Origin: Lepidostoma basale
Taxonomy: Eukaryota > Arthropoda > Insecta > Trichoptera > Lepidostomatidae
Assembly (NCBI GenBank): GCA_022606425.2
Contig: JAHDVF020000853.1
Location: 558,001 to 622,000, forward strand
Reading direction: 5' to 3'
DNA: 64,000 nucleotides
This document shows, piece by piece, positions 31,580-43,584 of the stretch (positions are counted from its first letter, which is position 1; each line of letters begins with the position of its first letter). The notes below the pieces were generated by a model, which made no database searches, was not told the DNA's origin, and worked only from the letters and a program-made list of their open reading frames with translations. Both the position numbers and the translations under genes were made by a program.

Positions 31580-32160
31580 AATTTAAAAAAAATATTATAT
31601 TATTAAAAGTTAAGCCTATTATATATTATTGTAAATTTGGTAACGATAAGAAAATAATTTTTTATTTTTTAGTGAAACCTTAATTTTCTAGAAGTTTTAT
31701 TATATTTTGTAGGGGTGAAATGGTGCGTCTTGCTAGAGAAATATTAAACATATAGTTAATTATAACAAAGCGAAACATGTAACTCCTATAGAATATAAAA
31801 AAAAATCTTTTTAATTAATCCAAAATTAAAATAATATGTTTTTCAACTAAAATGAACACAACGTTTTCCATTATAGTAAATACGAGTCGTTATCTGTGAC
31901 ACATGCATATTCCTGTAATAATTTGATAAATAATCTGATGATTTTATCTTTACGTATCAGATGCTATTATTTATTTAACATGAATTATTGCTGAATACCG
32001 ATATAACAAACATTGCAGGAGAGCATAGAGTTAAACATTGCAGGCACAATACGTAAGACAAAATGTTAAAGGTATTAAAGCTCAATTATTGCCGTAAATA
32101 AATAAATAATATAAATAAGATTAAGAAATAAAAAATAAAAAAAACATTATTAAATCATAA
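31580..32160. other. AT-rich, traces of the UUGAUAA family
   Basis: At 31690-31810 aagttttattatattttg and gcgaaacatgtaactcc are decayed remnants of the UUGAUAA repeat family. Otherwise nothing is seen. Confidence 0.35.
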
Positions 32161-32164
32161 ATAA

Positions 32165-32875
32165 ATGCGGAAAGAATTTTGGGTCAAGTACAGAAAACTT
32201 CGAAAAAAAAATTCAAACTTGAAGATTACTCCATTACTTGTCAACGAGATTAAACATAATGTCCAACTCATTTATAAAGAGTTTTCCAGGGATGATTTGA
32301 AATATCCTTGGGTGGCAATACCCAAAATAATAATTAAAGTCTTAAAGCGACAGACGTCCATAGCTACTGCATTCTGGGCTAAGAATAATTAAAATCTCAG
32401 CTTAAATTGCTGCTGGAATATTTAGTGAAGGCGCTATGAAAAAGTAAAATATAATTGTTCTCCCCTACTCCAAAGTTTTCGACGAAAAAACCTGATGAGG
32501 CGCGAGTAGCGAGGCCAAACCAGATGAGCCTTTCTGCGACAAAAGTGCTCGTGCAGTCCGAAAACTGCAGCAAGTGCAAAATAACTAGCTTTTTCGAGGA
32601 AGCTGAAGGCTTGTTATATGCGCTTGGAATCGCTGATTGATAGGTAAGTCTCTCAAACTAATATTTTTATCGTATTGAAACTTTAAACGCGATTATCTCG
32701 AAACTGCGTGTTTTAAAACTGCTGCAGCCGTAGCACAAAAAGTTATTGACCGATCAGGCTGCAATTTTGGGAGGTTTTTGTCTACGATATTATCGGAAGT
32801 AATTGTCAGGTTTAAGTCGAAAATTTGACTATTTTTCAAAGAGCCTCCATATTTTTTTAATTTATGTTTTTTCAA
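32165..32875. other. Unrecognised, possibly decayed coding scraps
   Basis: Plus frames 32165-32392 (RKEFWVKYRKLRKK) and 32455-32640 (ARVARPNQMSLSATKVLVQS) look protein-like but match nothing I know. The second ends at a stop directly before gtaagtc. From 32640 to 32870 the sequence is non-coding. Confidence 0.2.
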
Positions 32876-32879
32876 TCAT

Positions 32880-33320
32880 TAAAAAAAAGGCAGAAGAAGG
32901 ATGACAGCAGAATAAATGCGGTAGAGATGAGGTCCCTAAGACGTATGTGTGGTAAAACGATATACGACAGAATCTCAAATGCTGACATAATAAAGGAATG
33001 TAGAGCGGAAGAAGGTATTATGAACAAAATTATGAAAGGATCGCTGCGTTGGTTGGATGGAGAAAGAATGGTTAAGAAAGAATACGTTAATGATGTAAAT
33101 GGGGTACGAAGTCGAGGCAGACCCAGGAAAACATGGAATGACCAAATTAATCAAATATTAAAGGTTAGTCATGTTAGAAGTCGGAGGAATCGACGTGCGT
33201 GTATGACTCGTTGTATGAATGTGGAGGAAGGTAGAGAGGTTTGCCAGGATAGAGTAGTGTGGCGGTCCATTCTCTCTGCCTACCCCTGCGGGGAAACGGC
33301 GTGATGGTTTGTTTGTTTGT
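32880..33320 (+). mobile_element. RTE-A 3' fragment, GTTT tail, open frame
   Basis: Encodes KKDDSRINAVEMRSLRRM, YDRISNADIIKECRAEEG, SLRWLDGERM (deletion of GHME), DVNGVRSRGRPRKTWN, RACMTRCMNVEEGREVC and SAYPCGETA, then gtttgtttgtttgt. One of the best copies of the GTTT subfamily. Confidence 0.8.
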
Positions 33321-33659
33321 AATCATTTTACAGGTTTGTCCTTCCTTCATTGTCCTTCCTCTGAAATTGATCAATATATATAGATATTTTTTCAGATCAA
33401 TAGAAAATGCAGCAGCTTTTGATATCACGCAAAAGACGCCTGAAGGGATACTGTACAAAAAATAAAAATAAAATATTTTCCTACACTTCAGAGCTGACAT
33501 AAAATAATTTCGAAATTTTAAAATGATGCGTTTATTTTTATCACCTTTAAAAAGACAATTACTTATTTTCGGTTGTCCGAAGGGTTTGCTCTCCTTGATA
33601 TATTTCTTTGTACGAGCAGTGTTCCTAATAATTATTTTCGTTTAGTAAGTTTTAAAAGT

Positions 33660-33850
33660 TATTTATAGTTTCATGAACAATGATGTAAAAATCCATAATA
33701 AATCATTTATATAAATGATAACGTCTGTCTTCTAGGAGTTCAATTAAGTATTTTTATGGAATGATGTTTTTCGCCCTTCTAAGGCATTATAAAATGTTCT
33801 AAGATATTTGATAATGCCTTCCTGTAAACGTCTCGATCACCATATTCTGT
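33660..33850. repeat. UUGAUAA-family repeat pair
   Basis: The minus strand at 33767-33798 reads UAUAAUGCCUUAGAAGGGC-GAAAAACAUC. The plus strand at 33812-33840 reads UUGAUAAUGCCUUCCUGUAAACGUC. Stem II of the first is intact; the GAAAC of the second is lost. Confidence 0.5.
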
Positions 33851-34017
33851 TTCCAAATAATTTACATCTTCGTCTCTATTGAGATACAATTAATTCTTAA
33901 TGATTAACCCGTAATGGGCAAAATTCAGTAATTGTCTACAAGTATTTGTATACATTTAAAAAAAAAAAAATATGATTATTCAGTCTCGGTATTAAGATCT
34001 TTATGATTATTCGGTGT

Positions 34018-34070
34018 CTGTTGTAACCCTGACGAAGCTCCGGCGGGAGCGAAACCGGTTGATGGTTTAT
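34018..34070 (+). ncRNA. Candidate hammerhead ribozyme
   Basis: CUGACGA (34029-34035; position 7 is unconstrained), stem II GCUCC/GGAGC with loop GGCG, GAAAC (34051-34055), then CGGUU giving an AC/GU stem III and U at the cleavage site. AACC upstream can pair with GGUU downstream as part of stem I. Canonical core, U at H17. No linked ORF. Confidence 0.5.
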
Positions 34071-34079
34071 ATATAAAAA

Positions 34080-34845
34080 TAAGGCGGTTTGTATAAAAAT
34101 TTCACAAGTGTATTATTATTTTATAACAATCTTGTTGAGTATCGTTATTGTGGAAGATAGTTTTAATAATTGCTATCAAAATCCATGACATTTCTTCTTC
34201 AATTCACATTTCCTGCCACTACTCGATACAAGCTTTATTTAAAATCCGATATGAAAATGCAATTAGGTTAAAACCAATTTTATCTATACCGGCAGCAACC
34301 GTTGGAAAATGGATATTTTTATTCAATCAAAGTTAGCAACCCCCGACAGGGGATTGTGGCATGGTGTGTATTTTCCGAGAGTGTTGATCCATATGATACA
34401 TTGTACTTACACAATCGAATTCTCAAGCGACCTTTTTAATACATTAAATGATAGAATTTTGACTACAATGAGTTTTTACTAGGATTTTTATTTTATAAGA
34501 TTATATTATAAGATTATACTATAAGATTATATTATTATATATATATACATAAAAATGCGCAGACGAACCTTCTAATATAATATTTATAAGTAAAAACATT
34601 TTATTATCAGACAAGAAATTCTTTTGCTTCAAAGTAAGTACTCGAAGTCTTTTTGGGTGCTAGATAGCAACTTTTTTCTATGTCTGACTGCCAGACTCTA
34701 GGTGTAGCGGACTGGTGATAGCCCCACTAGTTGTGGTTTTTATGGGGGCGACAAGCCTCGGATTGTCGCGTTATGGATGGATATATATAGCAACAGCCCT
34801 TCTCTCTATAAACACCATTAAAAGTTGGTTATAATATTAATAACT
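34080..34845. other. No feature seen
   Basis: AT-rich spacer with a TA-rich microsatellite-like patch near 34500-34540. Confidence 0.4.
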
Positions 34846-34849
34846 ATGC

Positions 34850-35030
34850 GTTACACCATTTCTCTGCAGAGATAGGCAGAGTGGACGAATAATCACAATC
34901 TTCTATCCAGACATACTTCTTTAGACTTCTGTTCCTTCGTAATAATATATCATGCATGTGCGTCCGTTTTCCAACATTCAAAACGTCTGATCTTTAAATT
35001 GGATTTTTTTGGTGCAACCATGTTCTTCAC
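34850..35030 (-). mobile_element. RTE-A 3' fragment, old
   Basis: Minus-strand remains of the terminus (aatggtgta.. of ggcgtgatgg), CMNVE and HGCTKK regions with many substitutions. No tail repeat survives. Confidence 0.5.
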
Positions 35031-35687
35031 CGAATTCATAATTTTCTTTTATACACAACTCAAGTGAATTTTTCACGAAAATGAGATGTTTTATTCTTCA
35101 TCTTCTTCTTCAGCCTATAGTGGAAAGAAAGCTGGAGTTCAGCGTCTCAAGAGGACCCGCCTGAAATAACAGACTCCTGAGTCTACCAAAAGTGAAGAAG
35201 AAGAAGAAGAAGTGTTTTTCCCTTGTTAGAGTCAATTTTACTTCAACCATTTAAATGTTCCTCTCGGTAATTAGGCACCTTATGTTATTATTAAATTGAT
35301 AATTAAACACGGTAATTGTAGTATCTGAGAGCATCATTATAATATTATACTCAAATTCAATTACGATTTTTTGCAACTCCAGCTTAATCACATGTTTTTG
35401 AATCATAACCAATTAATTTGAATAACAACAAAGCTCTTATTTTACTCGTTACTTTATCTTTCAAAACACTCGAATGACGCTATCGCGAACATCCACGATC
35501 GTATACAATGTATTTAACAAAAAATGTTTATAATAAAAAAAAAGCAACGAGATTCGCCTTCTGTCAATGTCAAAAGTTTCAATTCTGTTTTATTATAATC
35601 TATCTGTAATTAAAAGAGTAAATCTAGAATTTTTAAATTAAGCAAATCCATAAATTTCGTTGATAAAAATTATTGGATTCAATCTGT

Positions 35688-35999
35688 CTACAATGATAAA
35701 TAAAAAATGAGACGATAATATATCTTTTGGATTACATACTTAATTCTGACGGTCATATATCTGCAGAAAAGGCTTTCTTTCATCTTATATGATCCAACCA
35801 TATTCTTGAACAATCCCACTCTCAATATATCCAGATCACCCAATAGCTGTCTGGACTTTCCTAAAGGTATAAGTCCGGACAACTTATATAGATTAAACAT
35901 ATCAACGGCTAGCACTGCATGTACATGCATAATTATTAAATTCAATTGCTGATTTATCGATACAACAATATTTTGTTGCATTACTTTAAGGTTTACCAT
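35688..35999 (-). other. Unassigned 103-codon ORF
   Basis: An ATG-started frame with a protein-like segment, LLGDLDILRVGLFKNMVG and SYKMKESLFCRYM, in an otherwise quiet region. It matches no domain I recognise. It could be an exon of the minus-strand gene proposed at 49609, or a decayed ORF. Confidence 0.2.
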
Positions 36000-36254
36000 A
36001 AAAAATCATAGTTTTTTCTCAATCCTCAAAAAAAAAAATCACATAAAAGTCGTCCGGTTACCTCAATAATAAAAAAACATTGTTAACCCGGATATGCCAC
36101 TTTAATATTATAGAAAATTTCAAATAATAAGTAAAATAACCTTTTTTATAAATCACAGATATCTGAACAGACGTGTAAAATTTTCAATATATTACTGCAG
36201 GAAGCAAAATTGAAACTTGAGAAACGATGTTATTTGAATTAATATATTATAATT

Positions 36255-36385
36255 TTAAGTGCATGACATGATGTATGAATGTTGAAGAATCGAGAGATGC
36301 ATATTAGAAAATAAGAGAGGGGCAGTTTATTTTAACTGACTACCACTTCGGAGAGACGGCGTGGTGGTTATTCAGTTAGTTATTT
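36255..36385 (+). mobile_element. RTE-A 3' terminus, old
   Basis: cgatgtatgaatgttgaag-like coding end, aattttaactgactaccact-type SAYP region, then gagacggcgtggtgg and ttagttag. Diverged. Confidence 0.55.
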
Positions 36386-36389
36386 TATA

Positions 36390-37250
36390 ACGCATTAAAA
36401 AATCATAATATAAATAGACAAAAACTGGTTGCCATCAATAAAGAGTAAGAAAATATGTTAAATACAAGAGAACAAGAGAGAAATACTTTTTAGAATTATG
36501 TTATGATTCTGAATCTAATTTTGACTTTTTCCTGATAATTGTTATATAACAGAAGTGTAGAAAACAAACGGAGAACAATTTAGTATAGTAAATTGTAAAA
36601 AAAATAACGTGTTTGTAAAATAATGATTTACATTTAAAGTTAAAACACATTACTGATAACGTTTGTACAGTGAACCAAGTTTTTAAAGGTAGGCTTTACT
36701 TCCGTGAATATTTCACGGGTTGCATCTAGTAGTGGCTTAAATATATTTATGACTCGTTTCAATTATTGATAATGGCAACACGATTAAAAGAAATAGATTA
36801 GAAAAGAGAAAAGAAATCCTCGTCTCAAATAGATAAATAATTTTGGAATCTCCAATATAAAACCTCGTAAATCGGATGATTTAAAAATAAACGGTCAATT
36901 TTACTTTAAGGACTTATGTCTGCTTTAGATATCAAAATGTGAGGAAATATAAAGTTTATAGACTTTGTGTAATCTAATTTAAATGCAGAATTATCAAATT
37001 GAGTCTCAATGGATAACATTTGTTGCGATCTTGTATTTTTTTGATTGATCGGTAATTAATTTATTGGAATTAATAAATCTAAGCGCGTGGTACTGCACAA
37101 GATATAAGCACCTAGTTACGTAATAATTTCTTTATTTTAAAAAACAAATTCACCAAAGGATTGAACCAAATCTAATATAAATAAATGAGGGGCTTTATTG
37201 TAATCACTCTAAAATTGTACCTAAAAAAATATATGTTTTTTTCTTCTATG
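36390..37250. other. No feature seen
   Basis: AT-rich spacer. Confidence 0.45.
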
Positions 37251-37348
37251 TTTCAATTCTAGGGATTGGTTTGCAGTCTTAACAACTTTGCTGGTTCTTG
37301 GGATGCCACTTGGGCTTTGTAATGTGGTAGTTTCCCGTTACTCTATAT
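37251..37348 (-). mobile_element. SINE tail fragment
   Basis: The reverse complement contains gggaaactaccac, agcccaagtggcatcccaag and caaaccaatccctagaatt, matching the tail of the SINE at 13206-13475. 5' truncated. Confidence 0.5.
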
Positions 37349-37579
37349 GTTTTTAATAATAACATATATTTAATAATACATAAGATAAAAAATCGACATT
37401 TTATTTATATATCAGTTCGATACTATTTGATCGAATGCAACAAGACGAATATATATTTTTCTTGACATGTAGAAGTTAATTGTTAAATATAAAGAAATTA
37501 TAAAGTAAACGTAATCATTGTCGAATTTTCTTTTTCAATTTTAATGAGAAGTAAATAATTAATTCCCAAAATATTATGA

Positions 37580-37928
37580 CGTTAACTAACTAACTAACTA
37601 ACCATCACGCCGTCTCCCCGAAGGGGTAGGCAGAAAGAATGGACTGCCACACTTTTCTTTCCTGACATATTTCTTTCGCTTCCTCAACATTCATACATCG
37701 GGTCATGCACGCGCGACGATTTCTCTGACTCCTCACATGGCCGACATTCAATATTTGATTTATTTGATCGTGCCACGTTTTCCTCGATTTTCCTCTATTT
37801 CTGGTTCCATTTACATCATTAACATATAATTTTTTACCATTCTTCCTTCATTCATTCTTTCCATATGTCCAAACCATCTTAATGATCCTTTCATTATTTT
37901 GTTCATGACACCATCATTCGCACCGATG
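37580..37928 (-). mobile_element. RTE-A 3' fragment, GTTA tail
   Basis: Minus strand: tail gttagttagttag, SAYPFGET, RRACMTRCMNVEEAKEIC-like, NRGNR region and SLRWFGHMERMNEGRM, ending at CGANDG. GTTA subfamily, well preserved. Confidence 0.75.
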
Positions 37929-38326
37929 ACGTATTATGACGTTTCTTTTTGTAAATTAATATTATCAAGTCATTTCAGTAAAAACAATAAAAAAAAATTA
38001 TACAGTAGGTACTTTGTGTTAGTACGTTCATATTAATTGCTGAAAACTGGAAGAAATTAAGTAAAGAAGAATAATTCGTTATTCTTAAAAACTGTGCGTT
38101 TAATTCATCTAATGATTTTAAAATTCATCACGACGGAATCTTTTTATTAAAAATTAAACATTCCAAGAATAATTAAGTTTGCTTTTAATATAAAATGTAT
38201 ATAGAAAAATATTCTATATCAATTATATTATTTTTAAGAATGGTTACGTATCTTATGATACAATAATTGGTAGAATTTTCAGTGATACTGATTAATTGTT
38301 TACCATTAAGAAAAATTGCTTTAGAG

Positions 38327-38650
38327 CAGTGATTCCCAAAGCGGTCTTTATAAACTCCCAGGGGTCTACGACAACTTGCAAGGGGTCTACAATTGTAAAA
38401 AAATAGGGGTAAATGGGGGTCCACGAGATGGTTCAACTAAATTGAAGCCGAATATTGAAACGCAAAACAAATATCGAAATCGTAAGCGCCCTTTTTTTTC
38501 TTCTTTTAGTTCATTCGGCAAAGATCGGACATTTGATTTTCCCAAATGAGCTAAAAAAATATCGACAACGATTTCCGGCTTTTTTGGTTCGGATATTTTT
38601 TTGCCTGAAAGCAGGGGGTCTACGGGACAAAAAAAGTTTGGGAACCTCTG
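38327..38650. mobile_element. 324-bp hAT-type MITE with 8-bp target duplication
   Basis: The termini cagtgattcccaaag (left) and ctttttttgtc..gtttgggaacctctg (right) form imperfect inverted repeats of the CAGNGGTTCCCAA type typical of hAT elements. Perfect 8-bp duplications ctttagag flank it (38319-38326 and 38651-38658). The interior has ggggtctac repeats at both ends. The small frame inside is not a gene. Confidence 0.88.
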
Positions 38651-38664
38651 CTTTAGAGTAAGAC

Positions 38665-39005
38665 TCTGGAAGGAAGCTTATAAAAAATAAGAAGGAATAT
38701 TGAAAAATGTTTGCGCAAACGTTTCGAATAACTCAATATCAAAAAAGACAAAGGAAAAGATGGCGAAGTCTGATCTTTACAAGGATTCTGTTCAATAGGT
38801 TACCAGAAGCCAAGCACTCTTGAAAAGAAACTCGCAAAAATGTATCATTATAAAAATTGTATATTTATCTTATTCTTATGACGCTCCTTTCTTACGAATG
38901 TTAACTTCTATCATTTTTGCCAATTATTCATTTATCATCATCATAATTTCTTTATTACATTTGTATTGGTGTTTTTGTCTTTCTGAACAGATGGGTGCTT
39001 TCAGG
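38665..39005. other. No feature seen
   Basis: Non-coding spacer between the hAT MITE and a Jockey-like fragment. Confidence 0.4.
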
Positions 39006-39039
39006 TAAATTTCCGAGAAACGTGCAAAAATTCCTCTGC

Positions 39040-39510
39040 ATTCCTCTTGGGTATGCTGGGGACCAATAGTTTACAGATAAGAAGGGATGGGTGCACACTT
39101 ACCCATTTCTTCAGACTTATTAAGGGATTCTTTGAGAATTCCGTCATCTTGGAGGCTATCCATCTCGTATATGTTCCGGATGGCTATCTTCGACAGCGTC
39201 AGCACAGACTGTTTTATTTCCCAGCATGCATAACCAACCTGCCTCTGGTGATGCCGGTGGGGAGAGCAATCAAACTGCTGAACATGATCGCTTCGGAGAT
39301 CGATGTCTTTCATATTCGTGAAAGTACGTTCAGAAGACAAATACTCTTGATTTTGGAGAGTATCTTGTATTCCTAATGTCGAATAATCTCTCATGCGTTC
39401 CTGGTATTATATATTTATTATGTTTTACCTGTTCTCAATAGATGCCTTAAAATATAATTGCTGTTTGTAATATCTTTTGAGAAAATAAACTGATTTGATT
39501 TGAAAAAAAA
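39040..39510 (+). mobile_element. Jockey-like 3' fragment
   Basis: Encodes HLVYVPDGYLRQRQHRLFY and TNLPLVMPVGRAIKLLN, with SEIDVFH, matching the C-terminus of the element at 54223-57108. A short 3' UTR follows, ending in aaactgatttgatttgaaaa. It is a different subfamily from the 41690 copy. Confidence 0.7.
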
Positions 39511-39514
39511 ACAG

Positions 39515-40900
39515 GTTTTTTATTAATAAAATTTAATTATTTATTAATTTTATTTTTTTAAATTAGGATACGTCAAATACTCGGCCGCACACTTCACCTT
39601 CCCCTTGTAAAACTATCATATTTATGAAGACTAGTACTCAAGTGTTGTTGGCACACGCGCGTATCCCTGAGAGTTTGTACATTTTAGCTACATTACTTTT
39701 TCTCAAGCGCGTACGTGATACGGGATAGCGCAGAATGGTACAGTCAAAGTGAACGTATCACGTACGTTCAAATACGTAGGGTGGTTAATGATATGTTTCC
39801 GTTTAATGACGGTATAAGTCTAAATTAATATTTTTATTCGATAGGTAATTAAGTCGATTCATTCATTCCTTTCACGTGGTATGTAGGTATGGATGTTGAT
39901 GTATGTTAATGAACAAAGGTGAACAGACGTCTATTCTGGCGTTAATAATAGAATTTGTTTACAAAATATGAAATGAGTGTGCTGTTCCCGGAATGTAGCG
40001 TCTTTAGGTTGCTCTTACTTTAAAAAATTCAAGTCAAGTCAAGTCGACATTAAAAATATTAATACGAATTAAAACGTCTGTTTTTTTGGAGGTTTCATGT
40101 TATTTATGGAAATGATATGTTTTAAAAACACTTTTCAATAGAACAGACATTTCCATTCAGTATTCACTATCTAATATGAAGTTTATCATCTTTGTGAATG
40201 AAACAGTAAATCAAGAGAATAACTTAATTTAATAAGTATAATAACAAGAACAATCCATTCCCGGCTTAACTTTTAATTGAATTACTTTCAACTAACAATA
40301 AAAATACGAGTAGAAATTTTTTAAATATAACAAAATTTAATAAAATTTAATAAAACAAGAAAACTAAAACCAGTTTTAATTTGGATAAAATTTATCACAA
40401 AATAATCCATTTTTAAAACTATGGTACCATATTGTCACATTCAAAAGTATGACACATTCTTCTTTACTTTTTATTGAAAAACATTTTTAATGTCTATTTT
40501 TATTTTCCAATCGTTGTCTAAACCAGCTTAAGGAATTATGGAATATTATTGTGCAGTCAAAGAATACTTCAGAAAATAAGAAATATAAGATTCCTCTCTG
40601 CAAGGAATCAAATAAAACCGCGCTTAGATTATATTCAATACTTAGGAAAATCCAATCTCAATATCTTCTTGTAGTTATATTTCTTTGTCGTCCTTTGATG
40701 TCGATACGAGTATATGGGTCGTGAGAAAGGAAACCTTCTTTATTGGATAACAAATAATATCCCCACATATTAATATAATGCAACGCCATAAAAATCAATT
40801 ATTATTATTATTTTTAATAATTTTTCATTTCATACCTACCCTTAAATGACCAATTGAATGCAATTAGTTATTATTAAAAAAAACATAATTTATAGTCACA
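39515..40900. other. Gene-poor, with small repeats
   Basis: A 13-bp-arm hairpin (cgtacgtgatacg at 39710-39722 and its complement at 39754-39766) and a decayed UUGAUAA-family copy (40070-40215, with acgtctg and atatgttttaaaaac). No gene seen. Confidence 0.4.
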
Positions 40901-40904
40901 TTAA

Positions 40905-41480
40905 ACTTGTGGTTCAATATGAGGTCATTTCTACGTTTTTTGTACCTAAAAAACGGTTATTACCCCTGGATGTACCCAACTGATTTCATGCTGGGAATGC
41001 TGGACTACCAATCATTGGAAATTAGACGAACTCTCCATTTAAGTGTTCATTCTTTTCGAATACATAACCCAGATATTTTGGATGACTTGACTTTGTTTGT
41101 CCCTGACAATTATTTGTGACAACGGCAACATAGATTATTTCTCCTGCGACTGTGTGGAACAACCTAAGGTAATGTCCGTGGGCATCAGCGCAGCGCCCCC
41201 TCTAAATCGCATCCGAGTGAACATTTTTCACAATAGTGAGGCTACCCTCAAAAAAGATTTTCTATTTGTTTTCTTACATATTAAATTGCTATTTCTTTTC
41301 TTGTTTTTCGAATAGTACTATAATGTTTTTTTTTTACTGAATTTTTTTAATTGTTTTTAATTTTTTTAATCGTCATTTGTATTTCCTTTTATCTTATCTT
41401 ACTCTTTAATTATAAACGAATTGTAAAATATAATGTCTGTAATGTTATTATAATAATTTGTTTTAATAAATTGAAATTGA
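40905..41480 (+). mobile_element. Jockey-like 3' fragment
   Basis: Encodes RSFLRFLYLKNGYYPWMY, FMLGMLDYQSLEIRRTLH and LFVPDNYL, followed by a frameshift and decayed VMSVG. The 3' UTR ends in aaattgaaattgaaatt. Diverged relative of the element at 54223-57108. Confidence 0.7.
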
Positions 41481-41689
41481 AATTCAAGTCAGTCAAGATG
41501 ATCGAGACATATGAATTTTCCACAATTTTTAACGGAGACTCGAACAACCCTATTGAAGCTTCATTATTTATATTAGCCCTAAAGAACTGAACGTCTATTT
41601 ATAATTACGTGGAGTCCTTAAGGGATAAATGAATATTTTATTAGCAAGGTTAAATAGTAATACTTTAATTGTTATGACAAAAAATCATC

Positions 41690-42020
41690 GACCTTACTAT
41701 ATACGACAGCACAGATTGTTTTATTTGCCACGCTGCAGAACCAACCTGCCAATGGTTATGCCTGTGGGTAGGGCAATCTTATTGCTTAATCGGATCACCT
41801 TGGAGGTCGACATATTTCGTGATAGTGTGAGTTGCCTCAGGGATGCAATATCAATGTTATGATTATTTATAATTCTTAAACTTTTTTATTTATTTAAATG
41901 TTTTTATGCTTCTCTTTTAAATCCTTATAATGTAATTACAAACGATCTGGAAATATTTCTGTAATGTTTGTAATTTTTATTAAAATAAATGAAAATAAAT
42001 TAAATAAATGAAAATGAAAA
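41690..42020 (+). mobile_element. Jockey-like 3' end, young copy
   Basis: Encodes RQHRLFYLPRCRTNLPMVM and then GRAILLLNRI and FRDSVSCLRDAISML, almost identical to the C-terminus at 54223 (two differences, TL for AS, in this stretch). The 3' UTR also matches and ends in AAATGAA-type repeats. Extreme 5' truncation. Confidence 0.8.
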
Positions 42021-42329
42021 CTTCGCTCTATTCTATCCAGTTGAATTTTTACAAAAAATGTATATTGACGGAATATGCAAAATAAACATAAAAAATATAC
42101 GCTCCCGCTGAGCTAGAGTGGAAAGTAATTCGATTGTTACTAGATTTTTAAGTGGAGCGGTGTTCCAATTTTTATAGGGAGGTTCAGATTTACAAATGAG
42201 AGGGCATGATATAGGAAATTGACTTTGTGATGTGATTTAAGAGGATTGGAGTACCCCTAAGAGTCGTCTATAGTCAAAGTATGAAAGCGCAATAGTGTGC
42301 CAATTCATATCAGAAGACTACCGTTGCAT

Positions 42330-42660
42330 ATATTTAGGAAATTTTGCCACCAGTATCACAAATAGCAGATAAAGCTAGAAATGAGCACATCAGAGGTAGC
42401 CTAAAAGTTGCTCCCATAGCGTAAAAGGCTAGGGAATCCGTCTGCGGTGGTACGGTCATGTGAGCAGGAGGGACAATGAATACATCGTTCACAAGGCCCT
42501 GAAACTGGAAGATGGAAGGAGGGGGCCAGGTCGGCATCCTGCAACGTGGATGTCCACAGTTAGGGACGACCTGAAGGCGCTGGGACTGGACAGTCAGATG
42601 ACACTGGATCGAGAGACTTGGCGAAACCGTATTAGGAGAGCGAACCCCAAATAACGGGAA
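42330..42660 (+). mobile_element. RTE-like 3' fragment (another family)
   Basis: Encodes ADKARNEHIRGSLKVAPIA, RYGHVSRRDNEYIVHKAL, RRGPGRHPATWMSTVRDDL and WRNRIRRANP, a C-terminal RTE-type region with one frameshift near 42430. Confidence 0.65.
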
Positions 42661-43069
42661 ATATCTAGGTGAAAGAAAGATTGTCAATAGCTAGATGGCT
42701 GCTGCGGTTGGCTTGCCTTCTCTTGGCCGGTTCTAGGAATTGAAACGACTCTCAGGGGGTTCTACAATCCAGCGAAATCCTATCCCAAAGTAAATTTTCT
42801 ATGTCGTGCTCTCTCTTTATAAGTATTTTTTATATCTTCAATTAAATTGAATACAATTTAGAATTGTTAGTACACGAGAATAAAGTCAATTTCTAATTGC
42901 CAAGTATTTTTGAGCCGATTAGTGGTCCATTTGAAAGACTAAAATTACTGATTGTTTAATTATTCATTTTAGATAATTCATTAATTATTAGAGAAATATA
43001 ATATAATTATAAAAATAGTGTTATATAATTATAAAAATAATATAATAAAATTATAAAAACAGCTGTTCC

Positions 43070-43165
43070 GAACTGCCCAGGATGGGGAGGCCTACTCAAG
43101 GGTGATAGTCAACGTTGGGGAGACCTGACAGGACATGGAAAGAAGAGAAGATAAAAAGAATCTTA
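43070..43165 (+). mobile_element. RTE-C 3' terminus
   Basis: Encodes LFRTAQDGEAYSRVIVNVG in broken frame, then acctgacagg..catggaaagaagag. The extreme 3' end of the RTE-C family. Confidence 0.6.
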
Positions 43166-43526
43166 TTAGAAAATAATCTAGAATCGATAAAATATATACC
43201 TTGTTGTGGGAATATAATTGTTTTCGTTATATTTGATAGTAATTATGGATCTACGCATCGCGTACGCTTTTGTGAGGAATTTGGAAATTTAAATATGAGT
43301 CAGCTGTCTGCCGATCGTAATTGATGGCTGATATGAGCAATGAAGAATCATGTGTTCAAACAAGAATTACAGAGTTGGACAAAGCATAGACGTAATTCAC
43401 AGTATCAGCGGATCATTTTTTTACGAATTCTTTTATTGTATTTTATCTACATTACGATTCGTTAACGGTAATCGGAACAAGTTAAGTTAATAAAATAAAG
43501 AAATTTCAATTGCGTTTAAATTCTAA

Positions 43527-43584
43527 CGTTCTACCAATGGTTACTTTTTTAATTGCGTTTAAAGAAGTAACCATTGGTAGAACG
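43527..43584. repeat. Perfect hairpin, 20-bp arms
   Basis: cgttctaccaatggttactt (43527-43546) and its exact complement (43565-43584) around an 18-bp loop. The 13-mer aattgcgtttaaa occurs at 43508 and again in the loop. Could be a small foldback or a hairpin RNA. Confidence 0.75.

Noticed and set aside
32480..32515. CTGATGAGGC followed by GGCCAAAC, hammerhead-like
   Set aside because: GAAAC is absent (CAAAC), there is no proper GUH triplet after it, and it lies inside a frame of protein-like composition; likely chance.
38455..38661. 68-codon ORF
   Set aside because: It lies inside the hAT-type MITE and ends outside it; no protein similarity.
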